From contig JAHJLO010000013.1 of NCBI GenBank assembly GCA_018821685.1, forward strand, positions 1 to 5,146: DNA of 5,146 nt, read 5' to 3'. The notes under the pieces were generated by a model. It made no database searches. It was not told where the DNA came from and worked only from the letters and a program-made list of their open reading frames with translations. Positions 1 to 4,742 of the stretch are shown piece after piece (position 1 is the stretch's first letter; every line of letters starts with the position of its first letter). The position numbers and the translations under genes were made by a program. Origin of the DNA: Patescibacteria group bacterium (lineage in GTDB: Bacteria > Patescibacteriota > Minisyncoccia > Phycocordibacterales > UBA12079).

Positions 1-11
1 AAAACATAGTT

Positions 12-317
12 ATGGAATTAGAATTATTTATTTTATTATTATCAGCTCACTTCATAGGGGATTTTGCTTTTCAAAGTTCCTGGGTTGGATTAGAAAAAGG
101 AAAAAGTTGGGAAATAAATCTTTATCATGCGTTAACCTATACAGCTACTTTTATTTTATTCAGAATAGCGTTGTCTCCCTTATCATTATTAATCTTAGCT
201 GTTTCTCACTTCTTAATTGAGCCCTTAAAATCTCGGTGGGGAATATTAAAATACATTTGGCAAGACCAATTACTCCATATAGCAATATTGGTATTTGTTT
301 TTCTTGTAACTAAATAG
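12..317 (+). CDS. DUF3307 family membrane protein
   Basis: A 101-residue hydrophobic protein. It matches, from memory, the DUF3307 pattern: an N-terminal helix carrying H13-x-x-G-D-F17 and Q21, W24 and K29 just after it, H39 in the second helix, H66 followed by K73 and R75, and D85-Q86 with H89 before a last hydrophobic stretch. Hydrophobic segments lie near residues 4-20, 38-52, 54-70 and 86-99, so it should sit in the cytoplasmic membrane. The family has no established biochemical role that I know of; conserved His, Asp and Lys next to membrane helices could bind a metal or polar ligand, which is inference. The start at 12 fits the usual family N-terminus, but no stop precedes it in frame within the 11 visible bases, so a longer form cannot be excluded and no ribosome site is visible. 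It ends 13 bp before cca, suggesting one transcript. Confidence 0.8.
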   Translation: MELELFILLLSAHFIGDFAFQSSWVGLEKGKSWEINLYHALTYTATFILFRIALSPLSLLILAVSHFLIEPLKSRWGILKYIWQDQLLHIAILVFVFLVTK

Positions 318-330
318 TAAAGTAAGATTA

Positions 331-1800
331 ATGAAAAAATTTAACATTCCAAAAGAAGTTTCACGAGTAACAGAAACTCTACAAAACGCAGGATTTGAAG
401 CCTACTTAGTAGGTGGTTGTGTTCGTGATTTAATTATTGGTAAAACCCCAAAAGACTGGGATATAACAACAAACGCTAAACCAGAAGAAATTCAAGATCT
501 TTTTGAACATACTTTTTATGAAAACAACTACGGAACGGTTGGTGTTGTAAATGACGAGACAGAGGATGAAACCTTAAGAGCAATCGAAGTCACGCCCTAT
601 AGACTCGAAGCTAAATACTCAGACAGCCGACACCCAGATTCTGTTTCTTTCAGTGATAAAATAGAAGATGATTTAAAGAGAAGAGATTTTACAATGAATG
701 CGATTGCCTACGACCCTATAAAGGACATTATAGTTGACCTTTATAAAGGACAACAAGATATAAAGGACAAAGTAATCAAAACAGTGGGTAAACCTGAGGA
801 CAGATTTAGCGAAGATGCTCTTAGGATTCTCCGGGCTATTCGTTTTGAAGCAGAATTAGGTTTTAAAATATCCAAAGAAACAGAAGATGCTATTAAAAAA
901 ACTTCTGATTCTTTAGAAAAAATAGCGATAGAAAGAATAAAGGATGAATTTGTTAAAATATTGATGTCAAAGAACCCAATGGATGGGATAATTTCGACGA
1001 ACAAACTTAACATATTAAAATATATTATTCCAGAGTTAGAAAAGGGAATAGGAGAAACACAAAAAGGAGCTCATATTTATACAATATGGGAACACAACCT
1101 CCGAGCTCTTCAACACTCAGCGGATCGAGAATGGCCTCTACATGTTAGGTTAGCGGCACTGTTACACGATATAGGAAAACCTGCAACAAAAAGGTTTGAT
1201 CCTGTTAAAAAAGAAAATACATTCCACGGACACGAGGTGGTGGGGGAGAGAATAACAAAAAAAATAATGAGGAGGTTGCGTTTTCCCAGCGACATTTCTG
1301 ATGTTGTTACAAAACTAGTTAGAAACCATTTATTCTTTTCCGATATTGAAAAAATAACACTTTCGGCAGTTCGAAGGATTATTCGAAATGTTGGACCGGA
1401 AAATGTTTGGGATTTAATGAAAGTAAGAGCTTGCGATAGAATTGGAATGGGAAGACCGAAAGAAGAGCCTTATCGGTTACGCCAATATCACGCTATGATC
1501 GATCAAGCCATGAAAGACCCAGTGTCAGTTGGTATGCTAAAAATAAACGGGGATCAAATGTTAGAAATGTTTGAAATAAAACCAGGACCAAGAATAGGTT
1601 GGGTTTTACACGCTCTTTTAGAAGAGGTTTTAGACGAGCCAAAACTAAACACAAAAGAATATATGAAAAAAAGAGCTGGAGAATTATTTGAACTGTCTAA
1701 TGAAGAATTAAAGAAACTAGGGGAAGCGGGAAAAGAAAAAAGGGATACTGAGGAAGAAAAAGAAATTGCTGAAATTAGAAGACAGCATGGAGTTAAATAA
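331..1800 (+). CDS. cca: CCA-adding tRNA nucleotidyltransferase with HD domain
   Basis: Class II CCA-adding enzyme of 489 residues: it builds or repairs the 3'-terminal CCA of tRNAs from CTP and ATP without a nucleic-acid template, in the cytoplasm. The head domain (about 22-150) shows LVGGCVRD at 26-33, metal-binding D42 and D44 in KDWD, IEVTPYR at 85-91 and RRDFTMNAIA at 117-126. The neck carries the E161-D162-x-x-R165 nucleotide-selecting motif within EDALRILRAIRF. An HD phosphohydrolase-like domain follows, with H248 and H255, LLHDIGKP at 277-284 (H279, D280), H299/H301 and H333. The C-terminal 40 residues are highly charged and probably helical. The start matches the family N-terminus (iP..v..v...L...G), but the ribosome site is weak (AAGTAAGA), so coupling to the upstream gene is plausible. 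An A-adding-only or polyA-polymerase variant is possible, since specificity cannot be read from sequence alone. Three copies of TAAAGGACA lie in its codons at 719-770. Confidence 0.95.
   Translation: MKKFNIPKEVSRVTETLQNAGFEAYLVGGCVRDLIIGKTPKDWDITTNAKPEEIQDLFEHTFYENNYGTVGVVNDETEDETLRAIEVTPYRLEAKYSDSRHPDSVSFSDKIEDDLKRRDFTMNAIAYDPIKDIIVDLYKGQQDIKDKVIKTVGKPEDRFSEDALRILRAIRFEAELGFKISKETEDAIKKTSDSLEKIAIERIKDEFVKILMSKNPMDGIISTNKLNILKYIIPELEKGIGETQKGAHIYTIWEHNLRALQHSADREWPLHVRLAALLHDIGKPATKRFDPVKKENTFHGHEVVGERITKKIMRRLRFPSDISDVVTKLVRNHLFFSDIEKITLSAVRRIIRNVGPENVWDLMKVRACDRIGMGRPKEEPYRLRQYHAMIDQAMKDPVSVGMLKINGDQMLEMFEIKPGPRIGWVLHALLEEVLDEPKLNTKEYMKKRAGELFELSNEELKKLGEAGKEKRDTEEEKEIAEIRRQHGVK
719..770 (+). 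repeat. Three TAAAGGACA copies inside cca
   Basis: TAAAGGACAT at 719-728, TAAAGGACAA at 744-753 and TAAAGGACAA at 761-770. The first and third are read in the same frame (Ile-Lys-Asp); the middle one is in another frame (Tyr-Lys-Gly-Gln), so the protein alone does not explain all three. The same nonamer is repeated in the spacer at 2554-2601. Purpose unknown; chance codon choice in a conserved protein segment is possible. Confidence 0.5.
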
Positions 1801-1832
1801 AAAGATATAACTAACAATTTATATAACACAAT

Positions 1833-1878
1833 AATCAAAAAATTTCGCTTTAACAAAGCTTTTTTGATTGACTTTTTT
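1833..1878 (+). terminator. Candidate terminator after cca
   Basis: A hairpin 33 bases past the cca stop. The outer stem AATCAAAAAA (1833-1842) pairs with TTTTTTGATT (1860-1869), and the inner stem GCTTT (1847-1851) with AAAGC (1855-1859) closes an AAC loop. TTTC at 1843-1846 is bulged. T runs follow at 1860-1865 and 1873-1878. Low GC makes it moderate, but the placement at the end of the operon and the perfect arms support it. Confidence 0.6.
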
Positions 1879-1896
1879 ACCACACCTAAGTAAGAT
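1868..1896 (+). promoter_or_regulatory. Sigma-70-type promoter for the 72-residue protein
   Basis: -35 TTGACT (1868-1873), a 17-bp spacer and -10 TAAGAT (1891-1896), giving a start near 1903 and a leader of about 40 bases. The -35 box shares its first two bases with the end of the preceding terminator stem. The -10 keeps the most conserved positions (T1, A2, A5, T6) but is not consensus. Confidence 0.5.
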
Positions 1897-1926
1897 AAAA
1901 AAAGAAAAAAACCAAATAATTTTAGA

Positions 1927-1936
1927 GTGGGGGGGG
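1927..1936 (+). promoter_or_regulatory. Poly-G ribosome binding site
   Basis: GTGGGGGGGG, with eight G in a row at 1929-1936, ends seven bases before the ATG at 1944. It is the only G-rich element near this start and could pair with the C-rich anti-Shine-Dalgarno end of 16S rRNA. A G8 tract is striking in such AT-rich DNA and is prone to slippage. Confidence 0.5.
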
Positions 1937-1943
1937 TTCCTTT

Positions 1944-2162
1944 ATGTGTTTATGGATAACAAAATGGTCATGGTTATTAGGAGTTTTGTCGGTACTTTTT
2001 TTATTTTTATCTTTGTTAAATTATTATGGTTCAAAGACAACAGTAGACACGACTTCAAATGTTTTTAAAAACGAGGCTTATATATTAAGTAGGCGCTCTG
2101 CTTATTTAGCCTACGGAGCCTACCTATTTTTGGTAATGTATGGACTTATTGTATTTTTTTAA
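1944..2162 (+). CDS. Small two-helix membrane protein
   Basis: Not recognised as any named family. It is 72 residues with two clear membrane helices: about 8-28, starting W8-S-W10 and rich in Leu/Val/Phe, and about 53-72, aromatic and ending FF at the last residue. The 25-residue linker is polar, with K31, D35 and K42 and a positive R50-R51 just before helix 2. A frame in a different phase (from TTG at 1868) overlaps it but has no membrane-protein logic of its own and no ribosome site. Support for this frame comes from its surroundings: promoter at 1868-1896, G-rich ribosome site, and a perfect terminator 28 bases after the stop, making a complete single-gene unit. No function can be assigned; a small stress or envelope membrane protein is only a guess. 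Confidence 0.65.
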   Translation: MCLWITKWSWLLGVLSVLFLFLSLLNYYGSKTTVDTTSNVFKNEAYILSRRSAYLAYGAYLFLVMYGLIVFF

Positions 2163-2190
2163 ATAAAAAATTCCCTTTGAAAAGTGTCAG

Positions 2191-2226
2191 AAAAGCCTGC
2201 AACATCTGCAGGCTTTTTATTTTATT
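2191..2226 (+). terminator. Strong intrinsic terminator
   Basis: Perfect 11-bp stem AAAAGCCTGCA (2191-2201) / TGCAGGCTTTT (2207-2217) with a 5-base loop ACATC, running into a T-rich tail (2213-2226). A wider 8-bp pair, TTCCCTTT (2171-2178) with AAAGGGAA (2231-2238), encloses it. It ends the 72-residue gene's transcript. Confidence 0.9.
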
Positions 2227-2447
2227 TAAAAAAGGGAAATAAAAAAACCGCCCAATCGCAGTAATTAAAACATATGTGAAGATTTTGTTAAATGGCAGAA
2301 AAACAAATTCTTCGATAGAGATGATCGGGATGGAGATTATGATCATCGTTTTAAAAAAAATAAATTACATGATTTGGGACGGTTTATTAAATTAGACCTT
2401 TATTACCTAAGGTCAAAAAATTTCAAAGAACAAAAAAGAACAAATTC

Positions 2448-2472
2448 TTTAATTACATATTGCGTAATTAAA
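2448..2472. repeat. 9-bp inverted repeat
   Basis: TTTAATTAC (2448-2456) and GTAATTAAA (2464-2472) are exact reverse complements around a 7-base loop. There is no T run on either strand fitting a terminator, so it is more likely a protein-binding or structural element, or chance in AT-rich DNA. Confidence 0.4.
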
Positions 2473-2485
2473 AATAAAAGGTTAA

Positions 2486-2499
2486 AAGATTTAAATCTT
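2486..2499. repeat. 14-bp perfect palindrome
   Basis: AAGATTTAAATCTT is its own reverse complement with no spacer. It lies just left of the TAAARGACAW array. It could be a dimer-binding site; nothing else identifies it. Confidence 0.45.
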
Positions 2500-2502
2500 C
2501 CG

Positions 2503-2621
2503 TAAAAGACATTAAAACTAAAAACCACTAATCTATTTAAAATTTTAGCACCCTAAAGGACATTGTAAAGGACATAATGTGGATAACTAAATTGTCCTTT
2601 ATAAAAAAGAAATGTCTTTTA
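2503..2621. repeat. TAAARGACAW array in nested inverted pairs
   Basis: Three forward copies, TAAAAGACAT (2503-2512), TAAAGGACAT (2554-2563) and TAAAGGACAT (2566-2575), face two reverse copies at 2592-2601 (TAAAGGACAA on the minus strand) and 2612-2621 (TAAAAGACAT on the minus strand). The outermost pair is exactly complementary over 10 bp and the innermost over 9 bp, including the A/G variant position, so variants are matched in pairs. The two adjacent forward copies are 12 bp apart. This resembles iterons or a multi-site operator. It lies between convergent genes, so a promoter role is not obvious. Confidence 0.7.
2578..2586 (-). promoter_or_regulatory. DnaA-box sequence TTATCCACA
   Basis: TGTGGATAA on the + strand is a perfect reverse complement of TTATCCACA, the classical high-affinity DnaA box. 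It lies in the 18-base loop between the inverted repeats TAAAGGACA (2566-2574) and TGTCCTTTA (2593-2601). The match and its position are visible; DnaA binding is inference. Only one perfect box was found, and a chromosomal origin normally has several. Confidence 0.45.
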
Positions 2622-2631
2622 TAAAATAACT

Positions 2632-2664
2632 AAAAAAGAAGGTGTTTTCTATAAACCCTTCTTT
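2632..2664 (-). terminator. Candidate terminator after xth
   Basis: On the minus strand AAAGAAGG (2664-2657) pairs with CCTTCTTT (2642-2635), with a 14-base loop, and the arm runs into six T (2637-2632). It starts 38 bases past the xth stop. The stem is 8 bp with few GC pairs and a large loop, so efficiency is doubtful, but position and T run fit. Confidence 0.55.
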
Positions 2665-2701
2665 CCTTAAAATTTTTACTCTCAAATTCTAAATTCGATA
2701 T

Positions 2702-3553
2702 TTATTTCAACTCCAACAAAATAGGACAATGGTCGGAACCGATAACCTTGTCAAAAATATCTGCTTTTTTTATTTTGTTTTTCAAACCCTGTGAAACCAA
2801 AAAATAATCAATCCTCCAACCGGAATTATTCTTTCTCGCATTAAAACGATAGGACCACCAAGAATAACGTATTTCATCAGGATGTATGAAACGGAAGCTA
2901 TCCACAAAACCAGCCTTTAAATAATCGCCAAACCTTTCCCTCTCTTTATCTGTGAAGCCTGCACTTCCAGAGTTACTCAGTGTTGTTTTGTTTGACTGAG
3001 GATTTTTTAAATCGATTTCTTCGTGAGCAACATTTAAATCTCCACAAACGACGACTTCTTTTTTCTTTTCTAATTTCTTAAGATGTTTCAAAAAAGCCTT
3101 ATCCCAAGTATTATATCGGTAATCAACTCTCTCTAATAAAGGTTTCGAATTTGGAGTATAAACATTAACTAAGAAAAACTTCTCAAACTCAAGGGTTATC
3201 ACGCGACCCTCTTTATCGCCCTCTTCGGTTTCCGTGAAACCTAATCCATAGGAAATACTTAAGGGTTCTATTTTTGAAAAAATAGCTGTACCTGAATAAC
3301 CTTTTTTCTCAGCACTATTCCAATAATGAAAAGAATAACCAGGAAACAATTTTCCTTTTTTTATATTTTTATTTATAGACTCAAAAAGTGAGGTCTCGCT
3401 ATCTTCAAAAAACTTTTCGATTTGTTCTGGTTGAGCTTTAGTTTCCTGAATACAAAAAACATCCGGTTTTTCAACTTTTTCAATAAACTCAACAGTCTTG
3501 TCCTTTTGAATCCACGCCCTTATTCCGTTTACATTCCAAGAAATTATTTTCAT
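2702..3553 (-). CDS. xth: Exodeoxyribonuclease III / AP endonuclease
   Basis: Mg2+-dependent exonuclease III-type enzyme of 283 residues (usual length about 250-280). It cuts 5' of abasic sites and trims 3' blocked ends in base-excision repair, acting on cytoplasmic DNA. The endonuclease/exonuclease/phosphatase fold is complete in sequence: WNVNG with N7, IQETK with metal-binding E37, GYSGTAIF at 85-92, EGRVI at 115-119, NVYTPNS at 130-136, GDLNVAHEEIDL with D172 and N174, FTDKER at 200-205, WWSYRFNARKNNSGWRIDYFLVS at 232-254 with D249, and SDHCPI with D274-H275. Residues 46-71 form a slightly long, charged insert before the GY motif. The start gives the family-standard N-terminus MKIISWN, but no Shine-Dalgarno is visible. 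A weak promoter (TTGTGT, 18 bp, TAGAAT; -10 at 3563-3568) would leave almost no leader. It is convergent with the upstream block and stands alone. The symbol xth or exoA would both be used. Confidence 0.95.
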   Translation of the reverse strand: MKIISWNVNGIRAWIQKDKTVEFIEKVEKPDVFCIQETKAQPEQIEKFFEDSETSLFESINKNIKKGKLFPGYSFHYWNSAEKKGYSGTAIFSKIEPLSISYGLGFTETEEGDKEGRVITLEFEKFFLVNVYTPNSKPLLERVDYRYNTWDKAFLKHLKKLEKKKEVVVCGDLNVAHEEIDLKNPQSNKTTLSNSGSAGFTDKERERFGDYLKAGFVDSFRFIHPDEIRYSWWSYRFNARKNNSGWRIDYFLVSQGLKNKIKKADIFDKVIGSDHCPILLELK

Positions 3554-3602
3554 ATATATCTAATTCTAACAAAATAAAACCAATTCACACAAACAAAAAT
3601 AA

Positions 3603-3631
3603 TTGATATACTTTTAAGCAGATAGGATTTT
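3603..3631 (+). promoter_or_regulatory. Weak candidate promoter for the 150-residue protein
   Basis: -35 TTGATA (3603-3608), a 17-bp spacer and GATTTT (3626-3631) as a poor -10. The -35 is identical to that of the better promoter at 4671. It would give a leader of about 70 bases. Evidence is limited to this match. Confidence 0.3.
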
Positions 3632-3652
3632 TAAAAAATCAGCAAAAATTAA

Positions 3653-3711
3653 ATGAGGTTCTGTAATCTCTCTTAGGAAGTTAAAAAACTCTACGAAAAG
3701 AGGTTCCTCAT
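3653..3711 (+). promoter_or_regulatory. Leader with ribosome site and possible masking pairs
   Basis: The ribosome site AGAGG (3699-3703) is six bases from the ATG at 3710. Three upstream segments can pair with the initiation region: ATGAGG (3653-3658) with CCTCAT (3706-3711, covering the start codon), AATCTCT (3665-3671) with AGAGGTT (3699-3705, one G-T), and AGGAA (3675-3679) with TTCCT (3704-3708). GAGGTTC also occurs twice (3655-3661 and 3700-3706). The pairings are visible; translational control is inference. Confidence 0.4.
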
Positions 3712-4162
3712 GGATAAATCTGAAAAAATATTATTTTTATGTGCAAAAACAATTGTTTTGTTTGAGATATGCCGATGTATGGCATCTAAAAGAACTAACA
3801 GGTACCACCAAATTAAATGGTTGGCTTGCCAGATTTCAAAAAAAATTTCAGAAAAAGAACCAAAAATCTTTTGTATAAAAGATTATATCCAAGCAAACCA
3901 GAAGGTAAAGAACTTTCTTTATTATTGTCTTGGGGAACTGATGATTAAAAAACTTGAGAAAAAAGAAGTTTTAGAAGCCTCCTTCCTAATACTAAGGTAT
4001 AGGCTCAACAATCTCTGTCTCAAAGATTTAAAGATTTACACAAAAGAACTAATAGGTAGAATTATTGAAAACAAAAAATTCGATTTTAATCGCCTGGAAG
4101 TTTCGAATTTTTTAAATAGTTTTATTCTCAAAAACTATTTATATATGAAAAGCCCCCGGTAA
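3710..4162 (+). CDS. Hypothetical basic, cysteine-containing helical protein
   Basis: Family not recognised. It is 150 residues, lysine-rich and predicted mostly alpha-helical, with no convincing signal peptide; the first helix (7-24) is hydrophobic but interrupted by K13, E19 and R22. Seven cysteines (11, 21, 23, 40, 55, 73, 103) are spread singly apart from C21-R-C23, so no clear zinc-ribbon pattern is seen, though the number is high for a cytoplasmic protein this short. A central run of alternating hydrophobic and Lys/Glu residues (about 65-120) looks like packed helices. The start is supported by AGAGG six bases upstream; the leader may fold over it. The last codons, for KSPR, and the stop lie inside a strong terminator hairpin, so the natural C-terminus may have been overrun or the end of the gene is coupled to the terminator. 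It converges on the 99-residue gene. Function unknown. Confidence 0.6.
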   Translation: MDKSEKILFLCAKTIVLFEICRCMASKRTNRYHQIKWLACQISKKISEKEPKIFCIKDYIQANQKVKNFLYYCLGELMIKKLEKKEVLEASFLILRYRLNNLCLKDLKIYTKELIGRIIENKKFDFNRLEVSNFLNSFILKNYLYMKSPR

Positions 4163-4178
4163 TACCGCGGGCTTTCTT
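4149..4178. terminator. Bidirectional terminator with a stop codon in its loop
   Basis: AAAGCCCCCGGT (4149-4160) pairs with ACCGCGGGCTTT (4164-4175), 11 of 12 positions with one C-C mismatch, and a 3-base loop AAT. T-rich sequence follows in both directions (CTTTCTT on +, CTTTTC on -). It lies between convergent genes ending at 4162 and 4200 and can serve both. The TAA of the + gene is 4160-4162, the top of the stem and loop. Confidence 0.85.
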
Positions 4179-4199
4179 ATGTTATATTTAAAAACTTTT

Positions 4200-4499
4200 T
4201 TATAAGTTTTCTTTTAATTCCTTTCTTCTTTTTTGTTCTTCTGTTATTTCTTTGTAAGAATAACAGGTCTTTCCTCCTATTAAACAAATAGACCCATAAG
4301 CAACAACCATTAAAGAAATACAAAAAAAGTCCGAGAGAGAGAAATTTAAACAAAATTCTTTTAAGCCAATGGGTTTTACTCTTTCTTCATAATAGACTCC
4401 AAGGATCAGTAGGAAAATAAGGACCACTGCCACACCTCTCGCTACGGTCGCCTTTTTAAACAAAGATAATTCTTCCGGACTTCTTTTTCTTATGTTCAT
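4200..4499 (-). CDS. Small two-helix membrane protein
   Basis: Family not recognised. It is 99 residues: a positively charged N-terminus (R4-K5-R6, K15-K16, R21), a membrane helix about 22-37, an outward loop about 38-56 with acidic and basic residues, a second helix about 57-76 (rich in Ile, Leu, Val and Gly), and a highly charged tail ending KRRKELKENL. The positive-inside rule predicts both ends in the cytoplasm. Cysteines at 50, 60, 72 and 79 are notable; C72 and C79 flank the end of helix 2 around the G-G-K turn. The start is well fixed by an AGGAGG ribosome site five bases upstream and by a good promoter (4550-4577). It shares a 247-bp control region with the divergent acidic protein gene, which hints at joint regulation. 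Its stop codon also sits in the loop of a weak AT hairpin (AAAACTT/AAGTTTT, 4191-4210). No function is assigned. Confidence 0.75.
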   Translation of the reverse strand: MNIRKRSPEELSLFKKATVARGVAVVLIFLLILGVYYEERVKPIGLKEFCLNFSLSDFFCISLMVVAYGSICLIGGKTCYSYKEITEEQKRRKELKENL

Positions 4500-4504
4500 A
4501 CTAA

Positions 4505-4510
4505 CCTCCT
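4505..4510 (-). promoter_or_regulatory. Consensus ribosome site (AGGAGG)
   Basis: CCTCCT on the + strand reads AGGAGG on the minus strand, five bases before the ATG at 4499. It fixes the start of the 99-residue protein and shows that this organism uses canonical Shine-Dalgarno sites. Confidence 0.9.
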
Positions 4511-4549
4511 ATTAAATGAAAAAGAAAAATTGATAACTAATCCTACCTA

Positions 4550-4577
4550 ATAATATCGACGGTTAACTTTTAGTCAA
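4550..4577 (-). promoter_or_regulatory. Sigma-70-type promoter, leftward
   Basis: On the minus strand, -35 TTGACT (4577-4572), a 16-bp spacer and -10 TATTAT (4555-4550), each one base from consensus. The start would be near 4543, leaving a leader of about 44 bases with AGGAGG near its end. It drives the 99-residue membrane protein. Confidence 0.7.
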
Positions 4578-4653
4578 GATTTTAAACTCCACCAAAACAT
4601 ATTTACCGACTTTTCCCATGAAACTTTTTATGAATATCTCGGAGTTGTTTGTC

Positions 4654-4703
4654 TATTATTTTAACAACTATTGATATAAAATTACAAAAATGTTATTTTA
4701 ACA
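4654..4703. promoter_or_regulatory. Repeated near-palindromes, candidate operators
   Basis: The 12-mer TTATTTTAACAA occurs at 4656-4667 and 4693-4704. Each forms a near-palindrome: TGTTA-TTT-TAACA (4691-4703, perfect arms) overlaps the -10 of the rightward promoter, and TATTA-TTT-TAACA (4654-4666, one mismatch) lies just upstream of its -35. The copies are 37 bp apart, about 3.5 helical turns. A further 6-bp pair GTTGTT/AACAAC (4644-4649/4663-4668) overlaps the left copy. This is typical of a repressor pair; the regulator is unknown. Confidence 0.5.
4671..4699 (+). promoter_or_regulatory. Sigma-70-type promoter, rightward, extended -10
   Basis: -35 TTGATA (4671-4676), a 17-bp spacer and -10 TATTTT (4694-4699), preceded by TG at 4691-4692 with one base between, an extended -10. 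The start would be near 4706, about 41 bases ahead of the ATG at 4747. It drives the 125-residue protein. Confidence 0.7.
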
Positions 4704-4736
4704 AAAGATAAAAGAGTTCTCTACCGATACTCAAAT

Positions 4737-4742
4737 AGGAGG
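4737..4742 (+). promoter_or_regulatory. Consensus ribosome site (AGGAGG)
   Basis: AGGAGG four bases before the ATG at 4747, decisive for that start. It shares the context ATAGGAGG with the divergent gene's site. Confidence 0.9.

Larger units (their letters stand above)
2243..2505 (+). pseudogene. Start-less reading frame, likely gene remnant
   Basis: One frame is open for 79 codons from 2269 to the TAA at 2503-2505, long for DNA this AT-rich, and its codons look coding (purine-first, A/T-ending). It encodes a charged, basic peptide with segments DRDDRDGDYDHRF, GRFIKLDLYYLRS and KEQKRTNSL. It has no ATG, GTG or TTG near its beginning; the first possible codon is ATA at 2272, without a ribosome site. 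A second frame is open from 2243 (reading NRPIAVIKTYV) and could be the original N-terminal part, joined by a single-base frameshift near 2275. The strong terminator just upstream cuts off any earlier start. I read it as the 3' remnant of a decayed gene of unknown family. Alternatives are a noncanonical start or plain chance, and the palindromes inside it argue against pure coding. Confidence 0.35.
2163..2701. other. Long spacer without an intact gene
   Basis: A stretch of 539 bases between the 72-residue gene and the convergent xth. In order it holds the terminator at 2191-2226, a start-less reading frame (2243-2505), a 6-bp hairpin GACCTT/AAGGTC (2395-2414), a 9-bp hairpin TTTAATTAC/GTAATTAAA (2448-2472), a 14-bp palindrome (2486-2499), five TAAARGACAW repeats around a DnaA-box match (2503-2621), and a leftward terminator (2632-2664). 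No tRNA-like cloverleaf was seen. The density of palindromes and repeats is far above the rest of the window. Confidence 0.7.

Noticed and set aside
741..1013. Open frame of 90 codons on the minus strand
   Set aside because: Lies wholly inside cca, which has full family motifs; it is an antisense shadow.
1110..1295. Minus-strand open frame inside cca
   Set aside because: Antisense shadow over the HD domain; no ribosome site or family resemblance.
1554..1883. Minus-strand open frame of 109 codons, serine-rich
   Set aside because: Antisense to the charged C-terminal end of cca; its Ser/Phe composition is what a reversed Lys/Glu-rich region gives.
1951..1959. TATGGATAA, one base from a DnaA box
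   Set aside because: Inside a coding region and imperfect; not counted as supporting an origin.
1868..2068. Plus-strand frame starting at TTG and overlapping the 72-residue gene
   Set aside because: Starts inside the terminator and -35 box, has no ribosome site and no membrane-protein pattern. It is kept only as a possible partner in the G-tract slippage idea.
2146..2346. Minus-strand frame of 66 codons
   Set aside because: Runs across the strong terminator hairpin and has no ribosome site or recognisable product.
2303..2449. ACAAATTCTT repeated at 2303-2312 and 2440-2449
   Set aside because: A 10-bp AT-rich repeat of two copies is likely by chance; no regular array, so not a CRISPR.
2898..2906. 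CTATCCACA, one base from a DnaA box
   Set aside because: Lies in xth codons and is imperfect; expected by chance.
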